A stretch of 64,000 bases of DNA, taken from the NCBI RefSeq assembly GCF_027484365.1, contig NZ_JAIXTC010000018.1, positions 144,286-208,285 on the forward strand, read 5' to 3'. The translations under genes and the position numbers were made by a program. Shown in pieces: positions 9,310 to 20,308 of the stretch. Numbering within the stretch: position 1 is the first letter of the stretch; each line of letters starts with the position of its first letter. Origin of the DNA: Brevundimonas sp. (GTDB lineage: Bacteria; Pseudomonadota; Alphaproteobacteria; Caulobacterales; Caulobacteraceae). Under the pieces are notes generated by a model. The model searched no databases and was not told where the DNA came from. It saw only the letters and a program-made list of their open reading frames with translations.

Positions 9310-9987
9310 TTACGTTCTCTGCGGATATCGCAGCCGGCTCAGCATCTCGGTGACCTTGCGGACCGGGGCGTCGAAATCCTTGCCCGCCTTCCACTTCTCG
9401 AAGGTCATCACGTTCTCGATCCGCGCAGCCACGAAGGCGTCCGAGGCGTCCTTGCCGTCGAACAGTCGCAGAGTCATGGCCGGGATCAGGATGCCCGACA
9501 GGATGGTCCGCTTCGAATAGTGGTTCCAGTCGGTCGCAGCATCTCCTGCCCAGCGCCAGAGCCGGTCCGCCGTCGCCCAGGTCAGGCTGAGCACCAGATC
9601 GGTATTGGTCGGCAGGGCCAGGAAACCCGACAGCCGCTTCTCGGCCTCCGCATCCGCTGCGGCGACCTCCAGCCGGGTCGAGACGGCTTTGGCGATTCGC
9701 TCGCGGATCTTCAGCGCCGCCGGATCGCCCAGCGCGGCCAGGGCCTGGTCGTCGTGCCGACGCCAAAGCAGGGCCGCCAGATCGCGTGCGCCGTTGGGCA
9801 GCAGCAGCTCCTGATCACCTTCGCTCAAGCCGTTCGCCGCGCAGGCCTCGCGCACCATCCGGCCGTTCCAGCCCAGGCGCGGAGCCAGATCCAGCGCCGA
9901 ATCGAGCACGGACTGCTCCATCCGGTCGGCCCAATCCGGTTCATGGGCGGGCTCAGGCGTGTTCGACAGGTGAGGCGTATCGATCAT
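9310..9987 (-). CDS. COQ9 family ubiquinone biosynthesis protein
   Basis: [56 protein letters not shown]...[30 protein letters not shown]. Confidence 0.85.
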   Translation of the reverse strand: MIDTPHLSNTPEPAHEPDWADRMEQSVLDSALDLAPRLGWNGRMVREACAANGLSEGDQELLLPNGARDLAALLWRRHDDQALAALGDPAALKIRERIAKAVSTRLEVAAADAEAEKRLSGFLALPTNTDLVLSLTWATADRLWRWAGDAATDWNHYSKRTILSGILIPAMTLRLFDGKDASDAFVAARIENVMTFEKWKAGKDFDAPVRKVTEMLSRLRYPQRT

Positions 9988-10172
9988 TTGGACATGATAC
10001 GCCCGTCACAGCGGGATCGCGAGCGTCACGGAAGCGCTGTGACGATCTGGACAGGACAGAAGGCTTGGTGTATCCGCACGCCTTCGCTCGCCGGGCTGTC
10101 GCCCGCGGGAACCGATTTTATTTGTCTGCCCGCCTCTCAAGGACGCGGCGGGCGGCCAAAGGAGAGTTCAAC

Positions 10173-10412
10173 CTGGTACAGATTTTCGTTCGCGATAATA
10201 ACGTCGATCAAGCGCTCAAAGCCCTCAAGAAGAAGATGCAGCGCGAAGGCAGCTTCCGTGAAATGAAGCGCCACGTGCACTACGAGAAGCCCTCGGAGAA
10301 GCGCGCCCGCCAGAAGGCCGAGGCCGTTCGTCGCGCCCGCAAGTTGGCCCGCAAGCGCATGCAGCGCGAAGGCCTGCTGCCGCCTCCGAAGCCCCGCGTC
10401 CCGCGCGCCTAA
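10173..10412 (+). CDS. rpsU: 30S ribosomal protein S21, apparent CTG start
   Basis: (M)[61 protein letters not shown]; Shine-Dalgarno-like AAGGAG just upstream; no in-frame ATG nearby. Confidence 0.9.
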   Translation: MVQIFVRDNNVDQALKALKKKMQREGSFREMKRHVHYEKPSEKRARQKAEAVRRARKLARKRMQREGLLPPPKPRVPRA

Positions 10413-10438
10413 GGGCCGCGACGTAAGGTACAGATTTC

Positions 10439-10472
10439 AAAGGCCGCCCCGGGAAACCGGGGCGGCCTTTTT
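10439..10472 (+). terminator. Intrinsic terminator of rpsU
   Basis: aaaggccgccccgg-gaaa-ccggggcggcctttttg. Confidence 0.9.
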
Positions 10473-10482
10473 GATGGCGTGA

Positions 10483-10662
10483 AACCCTCTCCCCTTGCGG
10501 GAGAGGGCTTGAGGCTCGCAGAGCGCAGCGATGCGCCAGCCGAAAGGGTGAGGGGTCATGCCGCCTCACCGGTAAGGACCGGCGTCACCCCTCACCCGCT
10601 CGCGCCAGAACGACGGCTGCGCCGCCGTGCGCGACCTCCCTCTCCCGCAAGGGGAGAGGGTT
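10483..10662. repeat. Palindromic intergenic repeat with 25-bp perfect terminal inverted repeats
   Basis: Arms AACCCTCTCCCCTTGCGGGAGAGGG (10483-10507) and CCCTCTCCCGCAAGGGGAGAGGGTT (10638-10662). Confidence 0.8.
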
Positions 10663-10668
10663 ACAGGC

Positions 10669-12050
10669 CTACCGCCCGCCGCCCGAGATGGCCTGGCCGA
10701 AGCTCTTCCAGCTCAGCTTCACGTCCGACAGCGCACCCGCCCGGAAGGCCCGGCCGGCCAGCCACACCATCAGCAGGGCTACAGCGAACATCCCCGCCAT
10801 CGTGCCGATGATCTCGATCAAAGGCGGCCCGGACGGTGCCCGCGCGCTCATCAGGAAGGGGGTGAAGAAGGGCACCCAGGACAGGAACTTCACCGCCGGC
10901 GCGTCGGGGTTCACCAGGGCCATCTGGACGACCAGCAAGGGCACGACCAGCACCATCATGATCGGCCCCATCAGGGTCTGGGCGTCGCGCGGCGTCTCGC
11001 AGAAGGCGCCGATGGCCGCGAACAGCACGGCGTACATCAGGTAGCCGCCGACGATGTAGCCGATGAAGTAGAAGATCAGCCCGTCGGTCATCAGCACCGA
11101 GGCGACGTCGCCTGCCACCGAGGGGGCCGCCGTGATCAGACCCGCGGCCCCGATCCCGCCCCAGACGACCAGCACCGACAGGGTCAGCATCGCCACACCG
11201 AGGACCTTGCCGGTCAGAATCTCGGTCGCCGAGGCCGACGACAGCAGGACCTCGAGGATCTTGTTCGACTTCTCCTCCATCACGCTGTTCAGCAGGATCG
11301 AGGCGCCGGTGATGATCAGCGACCAGAGGATGAAGCTGAAGGCCAGGCCGATGATGCCGGGCAGGCGGTCCTTGAACGACACCTCACCTCCCCCCGCCGA
11401 GCGTGGCGAAAACACATTGATCTCGGGCCGGAAGTCATCGACGCGCTCGACCACGGCCCGGTCGATCCCGGCCTCGCGCAGGACGGTGTCGCGGTTCTCG
11501 TCGCGCAGGGCCCGGCGCACGAAGTCCTCAACCGTGTCGTCGGTCGCCCGCGCCGCCCAGACTCGGGCCGCCGGTCCCTCGGGGGTCCGGGTCAGGAAGA
11601 CGATCGCGTCGAGTCGCTGCGACTTGGGTGTCTCGTCGGTCAGGTAGCGGCGCACGACCGCCTCCTGGGCCGCGCCCGGCGCGGCGGCGGACAGATCGGC
11701 CGGCGTATCGACGAACCGGATACGCGACCGCGTCATGGAAGCGATCGCGCTTTCGGCGGCTCCGGGAGGTGCTCCCGAGGATTTCGCAGCCTTCTCGGCG
11801 GCTTCCCGGGCGCGTTCGGCCTGACGTTCGGCGTCGGCATCCAGGACGTTTTTCACGGCGGCGGCCAGACCGGTCGCGGCCGGCCCCTCCTCGATCAGGA
11901 CGACCGTCCGCACAGGATCGGCCCCGCGCATCAGAAGGGGCACGGCCCCGCCGAGCACGGCGAACAGGGGGAAGGCCAGCAGGGACAGCCAGAACCCGAC
12001 CGTCTTGGCATAGGCGAGGAACTCGCGCTGGGCGATCAGCAGGATACGGT

Positions 12051-12054
<4 letters not shown>
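10669..12054 (-). CDS. ABC-2 type transporter permease (NatB-like)
   Basis: MNRILLIAQREFLAYAKTVGFWLSLLAFPLFAVLGGAVPLLM...SVMEEKSNKILEVLLSSASATEILTGKVLGVA. Confidence 0.85.
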
Positions 12055-13022
<968 letters not shown>

Positions 13023-13085
13023 CCCCCGGTCAACACCAGACCTAGGGGTAGCAAAGGACGCTTTACATGGAAACCGGATTCGACG

Positions 13086-13694
13086 TCAGTCGGCGACGAC
13101 GACCTGGAAGGTCTCACCCACGACGCGGGACGGGTTCACCTGGGCTCCGTCGCGACGCACCTCGAAATGCAGGTGCGGACCGGTGGAATAGCCGGTCGAC
13201 CCCACCAGGCCGATCCGTTCGCCTGCCAGCACACGGTCGCCGGACGCCACATCGATACGGCTCAGGTGGGCGTACATCGTGGTCATGCCGTTCGGATGGC
13301 GCATCTCGATGAAATTGCCATAACCCTCGGGCTGGTGACCAATACGAATGATCTGGCCCTCGGCCGCCGAATAGACGGCGGTGCCTTGAGGCGCAGCGAT
13401 ATCCACACCCTTGTGCATCCGTGCGCCCCGTTCCCCGCCCAGCCGGCGCATGCCGAAGCGGGAGTTGATGGCGAAGCCGCGCACCGGCTCCTCGAACCGC
13501 ATCGGCCGCGTCAGGGGCCCGGCGGGTTCGGCCACCGCCATGACCGGCGGCACTTCAGGCAAGGCCAGGGTCCGGATCCGGGGCTCCCGGTCCGCCGGCG
13601 CCATGGCCATGGCCATGACCGCGACGCCGATCAGGGCGGCGGTCTGGCCGGAGTGGGTCACAAACGCACGGGCGGTCGGAAGCAGTCGGCGCAT
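13086..13694 (-). CDS. M23 family metallopeptidase
   Basis: SRFGMRRLGGERGARMHKGVDIAAPQGTAVYSAAEGQIIRIG...GYSTGPHLHFEVRRDG; start chosen at MRRLLPT. Confidence 0.9.
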   Translation of the reverse strand: MRRLLPTARAFVTHSGQTAALIGVAVMAMAMAPADREPRIRTLALPEVPPVMAVAEPAGPLTRPMRFEEPVRGFAINSRFGMRRLGGERGARMHKGVDIAAPQGTAVYSAAEGQIIRIGHQPEGYGNFIEMRHPNGMTTMYAHLSRIDVASGDRVLAGERIGLVGSTGYSTGPHLHFEVRRDGAQVNPSRVVGETFQVVVAD

Positions 13695-13855
13695 GAAGTC
13701 GTCGGCTCGGTGGCGCTTTTCGAAAGCAGTGGACGCCCGTGGGCGCGGGTCCGGGACCGGCGCGCTTCGGCGAACGGCCGTGTCGTCAATTCCTGGGGCG
13801 ACTTTGGGGCGGGCCGGGCGCCAAGGCGTCGCACCCCGGGAACCGGGCAAACGAA

Positions 13856-13886
13856 AAGCGCGCCGGCCGCAGGGGCCGACGCGCTT
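13856..13886 (-). terminator. Terminator-like hairpin downstream of the GDSL autotransporter
   Basis: aagcgcgccggcc...ggccgacgcgctt followed on the minus strand by ttttcgttt. Confidence 0.6.
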
Positions 13887-13909
13887 CGCAGAAGGGCTTG
13901 AGCTTTCGC

Positions 13910-15715
13910 CTAGAGCGGCAGGGTGACGGTGATGCCGCCCATGTGGCTGTCGGCATGATCGCCGAAGCGACCGCGATAGCCGACCTCGACCTCGAGCGGA
14001 CCCAGTTCGCCGCTCAGCCCGGCGGAGGCCAGGAACGAGCCGCCGAACGGATCGTCGATGCGACGTGACAGGACCTGCGCCGGGTTGGCGGCGATGCCGA
14101 CCCGCACGGCGTCGGAGCTGTCGTCGAGGCTGTCGCGGTAACCGCCCTCGACGAAGACGGCGAAGCCGCCCATGTCGCCCTCGGCCCGGAGGACGGCCTC
14201 GGCGGTGATGCCCTTCACAGAGCGGTCGCGGTATTCATAGGACGCAGCCGGTCCCTGCTCGACATAGCCGTCGACGTCGGCGTTGGCATAGGTCACGGCG
14301 ATCCGCGGAGAGAGGGCGATCCCGCCGGCGTCGAACCACAGTCCGCCCTGCAGACGCGCACCGGAGCTGAAGCCCCGGGTCGTGCCGGTCTGAACGATCG
14401 GCGCAAGGGCGCTGACGCGTTCAATGTCGTTGTAGTCGTCACTGGCGAGGCCGAAGGCACCGTTGATGAACGCCGAGTCCGAACGCCAGCCTGCGCCGAC
14501 GTCCAGCGCGAGGGTCTGCAGCTGGAAGTTGGTCGGGCCGGCGACGACATCCGCGTTGCGATAGCTGCCGGTCAGGCTGAACCGCATCGTCTCGGTGCCC
14601 GATTCCAGCATCATCTGGGCGCCGTAGCCGTCGGATTCGGCCGCGGCCACCGTGCCCCGCGCGTCGGTCTCGGAGCGGTCATAGAGGCCGCCGATCGAGA
14701 TCGACGTCCCCGCGACCCAGGCCGCATGTCCCGACATCCGGCCGGTCACGCCGTCCAGGGCGTCTTCGCGGTGACGATAGGCGGTTTCGCCCTGCAGGGT
14801 CGAACCCGCCGCCCGGTCGCCGTAGTAGAGGTAGTCGTTGGCGAGGGTCGCCACGAGCCGGTGCCCGGCGGCGGTCGGGTGAACGCCGTCGAAATACAGG
14901 TAGCTGTCCGGGTTGGCGCAGACGGTCACGCCGTTGAAGCAGGCGTCCGTCACATTGGTCAGACCGAAGCGGCCGGGGTTGGCGGCCAGGGTGTCGGACA
15001 CCTTGGCAAGATCGAACAGGATGATGTTGGTGTTGGGCCGGGCTGCGGCGGTCGCCATCAGGGCCGTCTGCAATCCGCTGTTGAATGTGGATCCCGCGTA
15101 ATCTGCCAAAGGCGAGGCCGTTGTCGTGCGGAACTGGGGCGTGATGCCCAGCCGCGGCAGGTTGGTGACCAGGATCGTCCCGGCTCCGCGGCCGGCGATG
15201 TCATTGACCAGGAAATTCATGTCCGCCACCGCAGCGGTCAGGGTCGGCGTAATCGCGGCGGTTGGAGCGGCGCTCGCCCCTGCAGCCGGCAGGGCCTGGA
15301 AGATGTTGTTGGCGCCGCCCAGGACGCTGACCAGATCATTGGGACCGAACACGCCGCCGCGGGCGAGATAGGTCGTCAGCTGCTGGCGCATCCCTGGCGG
15401 GAAGGCGATGTTGTTGTCGGTCCTCGAACCGCCGTAGGCCAGGTTGATGCTGCCGGTGACAGAACCGTTGAAGTTGGCGGCATTAAAGCCCAGCAATTCC
15501 GTGAACACCCGCCCGTTGGAGAAGCGGCCCTGGAAGTAGGGCGGCGACGGCGGCTGGGTCCCGCCCGAGGCGAGATACAGGTTGCCGTTGTCGCTGAGCG
15601 AGTCGCCCAGAACGACCAGGCGGCCGTAGGTCTGGGCCGAGGCGGCGGTGGCGAGCGCGGCGGATGCGGCGAGCGTCAGCGCAGCCAGGGCTGCGCCGCG
15701 AAGATAGCGTGACAT
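13910..15715 (-). CDS. SGNH/GDSL esterase with C-terminal autotransporter beta-barrel (EstA-like)
   Basis: Signal peptide MSRYLRGAALAALTLAASAALATAASAQ; GDSLSDNGN block; DGVHPTAAGH; barrel-like C-terminus. Confidence 0.9.
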   Translation of the reverse strand: MSRYLRGAALAALTLAASAALATAASAQTYGRLVVLGDSLSDNGNLYLASGGTQPPSPPYFQGRFSNGRVFTELLGFNAANFNGSVTGSINLAYGGSRTDNNIAFPPGMRQQLTTYLARGGVFGPNDLVSVLGGANNIFQALPAAGASAAPTAAITPTLTAAVADMNFLVNDIAGRGAGTILVTNLPRLGITPQFRTTTASPLADYAGSTFNSGLQTALMATAAARPNTNIILFDLAKVSDTLAANPGRFGLTNVTDACFNGVTVCANPDSYLYFDGVHPTAAGHRLVATLANDYLYYGDRAAGSTLQGETAYRHREDALDGVTGRMSGHAAWVAGTSISIGGLYDRSETDARGTVAAAESDGYGAQMMLESGTETMRFSLTGSYRNADVVAGPTNFQLQTLALDVGAGWRSDSAFINGAFGLASDDYNDIERVSALAPIVQTGTTRGFSSGARLQGGLWFDAGGIALSPRIAVTYANADVDGYVEQGPAASYEYRDRSVKGITAEAVLRAEGDMGGFAVFVEGGYRDSLDDSSDAVRVGIAANPAQVLSRRIDDPFGGSFLASAGLSGELGPLEVEVGYRGRFGDHADSHMGGITVTLPL

Positions 15716-15806
15716 GGTCTTCCTCCCTCGGTCGTCGATTTCGCGACCGTTGGATGACAGTCTGCGCCCGTTTTGCGGGAGCGCAAGATGCCGCGAGGGA
15801 AGGTTC

Positions 15807-17699
15807 CTAGTGGAGCAGGCGGAACCGCAGCGTTCCGGCCACACTCTTCAGGACCCGGAGAGCCTGGGGATCGTAGTCTCGGTCGACGTCGGTGATGACG
15901 TAGCCGGTGCGTTCATCCGTCTTCAGGTGCTGGCCGAGAATGTTCAGCCCGGCCGCCGACAGCTCCCGGTTCAGCTCGGCCATCACGCCCGGCTGGTTCC
16001 TGTGGATGTGCAGGATGCGGTGGCCGCCGGAGACCTCGGTCAGCTGCACATTCGGCAGGTTGACGCAGAAGGTCGTGTCGCCGCGGTTAAGATAGCCCAG
16101 CAGCCGTTCGGCCGCGAACTCGGCGATGGCCTCCTGGGCCTCCTCCGTTGAGCCGCCGATATGGGGCGTCAGGATGACGTTCTTCAGGCCCATCAGGGGG
16201 CTGTCGAACGGATCGGCGTTGGTCCGGGGCTCCTCGGGGAAGACGTCGAGCGCCGCGCCGCCGATCCGGCCCGAGCCGATCGCCTGGGCGAGGGAGCCGA
16301 CATTGACCACATGGCCGCGCGACAGGTTCAGGAACAGGGTCCCCTCCCGCATCATCTGGAACTGGGCCGGTCCGATCAGATTGGTGTTCTCGCGCCGCCC
16401 GTCGACGTGAAGGGTGACCACATCCGCCTCGGCCAGCAGGGCGTCCAGCGAGCGCATCCGCTTCGCATTGCCGAGCGCCAGCCGTTCCGACAGGTCATGG
16501 AAGATGACCCGCATCCCCAGGGCCTCTGCGAGGACTGACAACTGGGATCCGATCGCGCCGTAGCCCACGATGCCCAGGGTCTTGCCGCGCAGTTCGCGCG
16601 AACCCTCGGCCGACTTGTTCCAACGGCCCTCGTGCATCGCCGCCGACTTGTCGACCACGTCGCGCATCAGGGTGATGGTCAGGCCGATGGCCAGCTCCAC
16701 CACGCTGCGGGTGTTGGAATAGGGCGCGTTGAACACGGCCACGCCCTTCGCCGCCGCAGCGTCCAGGTCGATCTGGTTCGTGCCGATGCAGAAGGCCGCC
16801 ACAGCCAGCAGACGATCCGCCGCCTCCAGCACGGCCTCGGTCACATTGGTCTTGGAGCGGATGCCCAGAACATGGACGCCCTTGATCTTCTCGATCAGGT
16901 CCGCCTCGTCCAGCGCGCCCTTCATCGTTTCAACGGAGTAGCCCGCCTCCTCCAGCCGCTCGACGGCGGCGGGGTGGATGTTTTCCAGCAGCAGCATGCG
17001 GATGCGGCTGCGTGGATAGGACCAGCGCCCGGCCAGACCCTCGGCATGCAAGAGTTCGTCGATGGATTTCGCCTCGCCGTCGGCCACCGCCACGACCTTG
17101 TCCCGACGCGCGATCTCGGTGAAGGCGTAGAACCGGTCCGCAGCCCCGCCCAGCTTGACCTCGGCGTCGTTCCAGCCGTCACCGACCATGACCACCGGAC
17201 CCTTGAGGCCCAAGGCCCTGATCACGATCGGCTTGCCGTTCTCGTGCGACAGGGGGTTGGCGTCGTCGACACCGATCACCACGCCATCGGCGTCGTACAT
17301 CAGGTCATTGCAGATGACCCGATCCGCCGACACGCCCAGGCGCTCGGCTACAGGCGCGATGATCTCGCGGAAACCGCCGGACAGGATGACGACGTTCGCC
17401 GCATTCTCGTTGAAAAAGCGCAGGTTCCGCCGCACCGACGGCGTGCCTTCGTCGAGGATACGGTCGGCGAGAGCCTGAACATGGGTCCTGGTCAGCGGCA
17501 ACAGGGCGAGGCGTGCCCGCAGGGCCTCGCCGAAATCGACTTCTCCGGCCATGGCGCGATCGGTCAGAGACGCGATCTGCGCGCGGATCGGCGTAGCATC
17601 GACATGCCCCTCAAGAGCGATGTCTGCGAGGGCTTCGAGGGTTTCGATGCGCACAAGCGTCGAATCGAAGTCGAAAATCAGCGTCGGAGCGGCGGTCAT
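15807..17699 (-). CDS. Fused phosphoserine phosphatase (SerB-like HAD) and D-3-phosphoglycerate dehydrogenase (SerA-like with ACT)
   Basis: N-terminus LIFDFDSTLVRIETLEALA...VVILSGGFREIIAPVAERL...MVGDGWNDAEVK; C-terminus GIRSKTNVTEAVLEAADRLLAVAAFCIGTNQIDLDAAAAKGVAVFNAPYSNTRSVVELAIG...LGIVGYGAIGSQLSVLAEALGM...HIHRNQPGVMAELNRELSAAGLNILGQHLKTDERTGYVITDVD. Confidence 0.92.
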   Translation of the reverse strand: MTAAPTLIFDFDSTLVRIETLEALADIALEGHVDATPIRAQIASLTDRAMAGEVDFGEALRARLALLPLTRTHVQALADRILDEGTPSVRRNLRFFNENAANVVILSGGFREIIAPVAERLGVSADRVICNDLMYDADGVVIGVDDANPLSHENGKPIVIRALGLKGPVVMVGDGWNDAEVKLGGAADRFYAFTEIARRDKVVAVADGEAKSIDELLHAEGLAGRWSYPRSRIRMLLLENIHPAAVERLEEAGYSVETMKGALDEADLIEKIKGVHVLGIRSKTNVTEAVLEAADRLLAVAAFCIGTNQIDLDAAAAKGVAVFNAPYSNTRSVVELAIGLTITLMRDVVDKSAAMHEGRWNKSAEGSRELRGKTLGIVGYGAIGSQLSVLAEALGMRVIFHDLSERLALGNAKRMRSLDALLAEADVVTLHVDGRRENTNLIGPAQFQMMREGTLFLNLSRGHVVNVGSLAQAIGSGRIGGAALDVFPEEPRTNADPFDSPLMGLKNVILTPHIGGSTEEAQEAIAEFAAERLLGYLNRGDTTFCVNLPNVQLTEVSGGHRILHIHRNQPGVMAELNRELSAAGLNILGQHLKTDERTGYVITDVDRDYDPQALRVLKSVAGTLRFRLLH

Positions 17700-17748
17700 G
17701 CCCCTCTTTCGCCGACCTTCGCAGTCGCAGCAACGGGTTTGTAGGTCT

Positions 17749-19194
17749 TTAGAGCCCCGTCAGGCGACGCACCCGGCTGTCCGGCCGTCGGCTTTCCAGA
17801 GCGGCCGCGCCGATGGCCGCTGCGATCGTGGCCACGGCCAGCAGGGCGCCGCCTTCACGGGCGTGGTCCCTGGCGTAGCGACCGGCGTCGCCGGCATAGC
17901 GGCGGGCCGAGCGACCGGTTTCTTCGGCGTAGCGACGGGCTTCGCGGGTGTACTTCCGGCGCTGCCTGTCCGACACCGCCCGCTGTCCGCGCTTCAGAAG
18001 CTTCTTCGCCTGATGACGGGCGTCATCGCCCAGATCTCCGGCGCGGTCGCTGACCTCCCCGGCCCGCTCGGTCAGGCCGCGCGAGATGTCATCGAACCTG
18101 TGACGCAGGGCTTCTGCGTCGATCCAGCCCCGGGGATCGAACCGGTCGCGCAGATCCTCGAACCGTCGCGGCCCCGTCCGCTGGGTCAGCAGATAGGTCA
18201 CAAGCGCCGCCGTGGCGACCAGGGCGAGTGAGCCTGCGGCATAGCCGGGGTGTTTGCGGACTTCGGCCAGGGCGCTGAACTGTCGGACCATCGGATAGTG
18301 AACCTCTTCGTCGAGGCCGTCGTCGGTCGGGTCATAGAGCCCGTCGTCATACGGCTGGTAGGCGGAACCCCTGTCCCGCATGAGGCTAGGAGCGAACCGG
18401 GCGAAGAGAGGTTCCGCCAGGCCCGGCAGGAGGGCGTAGAAAGACGCAATGAGCCGCCCTCCTCCGCCGACGGTGATTTCCCGGATCGGATGGGAAGCGC
18501 ACCACAGGACGGTGTCGGCGACGACATGGGTCGCATAGACCGGCTGGGGGTTCTGGACCGCATAGCCGGTCAGGTTGCGGGCGTGTTTCGGATAGGGGGT
18601 ATCCACCGCTGCGGGCTTGACCAGGCTGACGGCGACCGACGCACCCTCGCGCATCAGCTCCATGCGGAAGGCGTTGGTGAACCCCTTCACCGCGTGCTTC
18701 GACGCCGAATAGACGCCCTGCACCGGCATGGGCGCATCGCCCAGAACCGAGCCGACGTTGATGATCGTCCCGCCATCCGGACGCGCCCTCAGATGGTCAG
18801 CGGCCACAAGGGAACCGTTCACGACGCCCCAGTAGTTGGTCTCGAACAGCTGGTGCTGGTCCTCCAGCGTCGTCTCGCGGATCGGGCCGTAGATCGAGAC
18901 GCCGGCGTTGTTCACCCAGGTGTCGAAACCGCCGAACAGCCGCCGGCACTTGTCCGCCGCTTCGGCGAGGGCGTCATAATCGGCGACGTCGGCGACGGCA
19001 TAGGCGACCCGCGCCCCCTCCTGCTGCAGCTCCTCGACCAGGGCCCTCAGGTCGCTCTCGCCGCGCGCGATCAGGAAGACGCAGGCGCCGGTCCTGGCCG
19101 CCCGGCGGGCGGTGGCCAGCCCTATGCCGGACGTGGCGCCGGTAATGACAATGGCCTGCTGGCTGACGGGTTTCAGATTCGGCTTGGCGGGCAT
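17749..19194 (-). CDS. SDR family oxidoreductase with C-terminal extension
   Basis: IVITGATSGIGLATARRAARTGACVFLIARGE...YSASKHAVKGFTNAFRMEL; Arg/Tyr/Ala-rich C-terminal tail. Confidence 0.85.
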   Translation of the reverse strand: MPAKPNLKPVSQQAIVITGATSGIGLATARRAARTGACVFLIARGESDLRALVEELQQEGARVAYAVADVADYDALAEAADKCRRLFGGFDTWVNNAGVSIYGPIRETTLEDQHQLFETNYWGVVNGSLVAADHLRARPDGGTIINVGSVLGDAPMPVQGVYSASKHAVKGFTNAFRMELMREGASVAVSLVKPAAVDTPYPKHARNLTGYAVQNPQPVYATHVVADTVLWCASHPIREITVGGGGRLIASFYALLPGLAEPLFARFAPSLMRDRGSAYQPYDDGLYDPTDDGLDEEVHYPMVRQFSALAEVRKHPGYAAGSLALVATAALVTYLLTQRTGPRRFEDLRDRFDPRGWIDAEALRHRFDDISRGLTERAGEVSDRAGDLGDDARHQAKKLLKRGQRAVSDRQRRKYTREARRYAEETGRSARRYAGDAGRYARDHAREGGALLAVATIAAAIGAAALESRRPDSRVRRLTGL

Positions 19195-19366
19195 GGGACA
19201 GGCTTTCGTCGGTGTCGGCATCGAGAACGGGCGGACCGTGCGCCCGGTTGCGACAGATAGCACGCCAGCGCGTCCGCGCGAGACGACAGGCGATCGCCCT
19301 TACCAACCGCCCCATGACTTCCTATCTTGCGCCGTTCTCGACATCTTCGCCTGCTAAGGACCCGCC

Positions 19367-20308
19367 GTGACCGATCACGAGCTCCCCGCCGTTTCCGCGC
19401 CGACCGACAACCTCGCCGCCGCCTTCCAGATCGAGGGCTGGCCCGTGCGAGGCCGCCTCGTACGCCTCGGCGACGCGATCGACACGATCCTGTCCGCCCA
19501 TGCCTATCCGGAGCCGGTCGCGGCCTTGCTGGGCGAGGCCTGCGCGCTCGCCGCCCTGGTCGGGTCCGCTCTCAAATTTGAGGGCCGTCTGATCGTCCAG
19601 GCCCAGGGCGACGGTCCGGTGAAATATGTGGTCGCCGACTACGACACGGACGGCCATCTGCGCGGCTACTGCCGTTTCGACGAGGACGAGGTCGCGGCCG
19701 CCTCCTCCGGTTTCGCGCGTCCCGGCGCGAAGACCCTGCTGGGCCAGGGCGTCTTCGTGATGACCCTGGATCGCGGTCCCGACTTCGAGCGCACCCAGGG
19801 CATCACCCCGATCGAGGGCGAGAGCCTGTCGCTGGCGGCCGAACACTATTTCGTCCAGTCCGAGCAGATCCCGACCAAGGTCCGCCTCGCCGTCGGCTCC
19901 GTCACCGACGAGACCGGCACGACCTGGCGTGCGGGCGGTGCCCTGATCCAGTTGATTGCTGCTGACGACGCGCGCGGTTCGACGGAGGAGGTGTGGGACC
20001 GGACCCGCGCCCTGTTCCAGACCCTGGCGGACGACGAACTGGTCGATCCGACCATCACGCCCGAGACACTGCTGTTCCGTCTGTTTCACGAAGACGGCGT
20101 GCGGCTGGAGGACGCCCGCGCCCTGAAGGCCCGGTGCCGCTGCTCCGCCGATCGTATCAGCGCCGTCCTCGCCTCTTTCGGGCCGGAAGAACGCGCCGAA
20201 ATGGTCGAGCCCGACGGCAAGATCCATGTCACCTGCGAATACTGCGCGACGGTCTACAAGCTGGAGCCGGACGTGGTGGAGGCCCAGGCAGAAGCGTCCG
20301 CTCAGTAA
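19367..20308 (+). CDS. hslO: Hsp33 family redox-regulated chaperone
   Basis: ILSAHAYPEPVAALLGEACALAALVGSALKFEGRLIVQAQGDGPVKYVVADY; zinc motifs CRC and CEYC. Confidence 0.93.
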   Translation: MTDHELPAVSAPTDNLAAAFQIEGWPVRGRLVRLGDAIDTILSAHAYPEPVAALLGEACALAALVGSALKFEGRLIVQAQGDGPVKYVVADYDTDGHLRGYCRFDEDEVAAASSGFARPGAKTLLGQGVFVMTLDRGPDFERTQGITPIEGESLSLAAEHYFVQSEQIPTKVRLAVGSVTDETGTTWRAGGALIQLIAADDARGSTEEVWDRTRALFQTLADDELVDPTITPETLLFRLFHEDGVRLEDARALKARCRCSADRISAVLASFGPEERAEMVEPDGKIHVTCEYCATVYKLEPDVVEAQAEASAQ

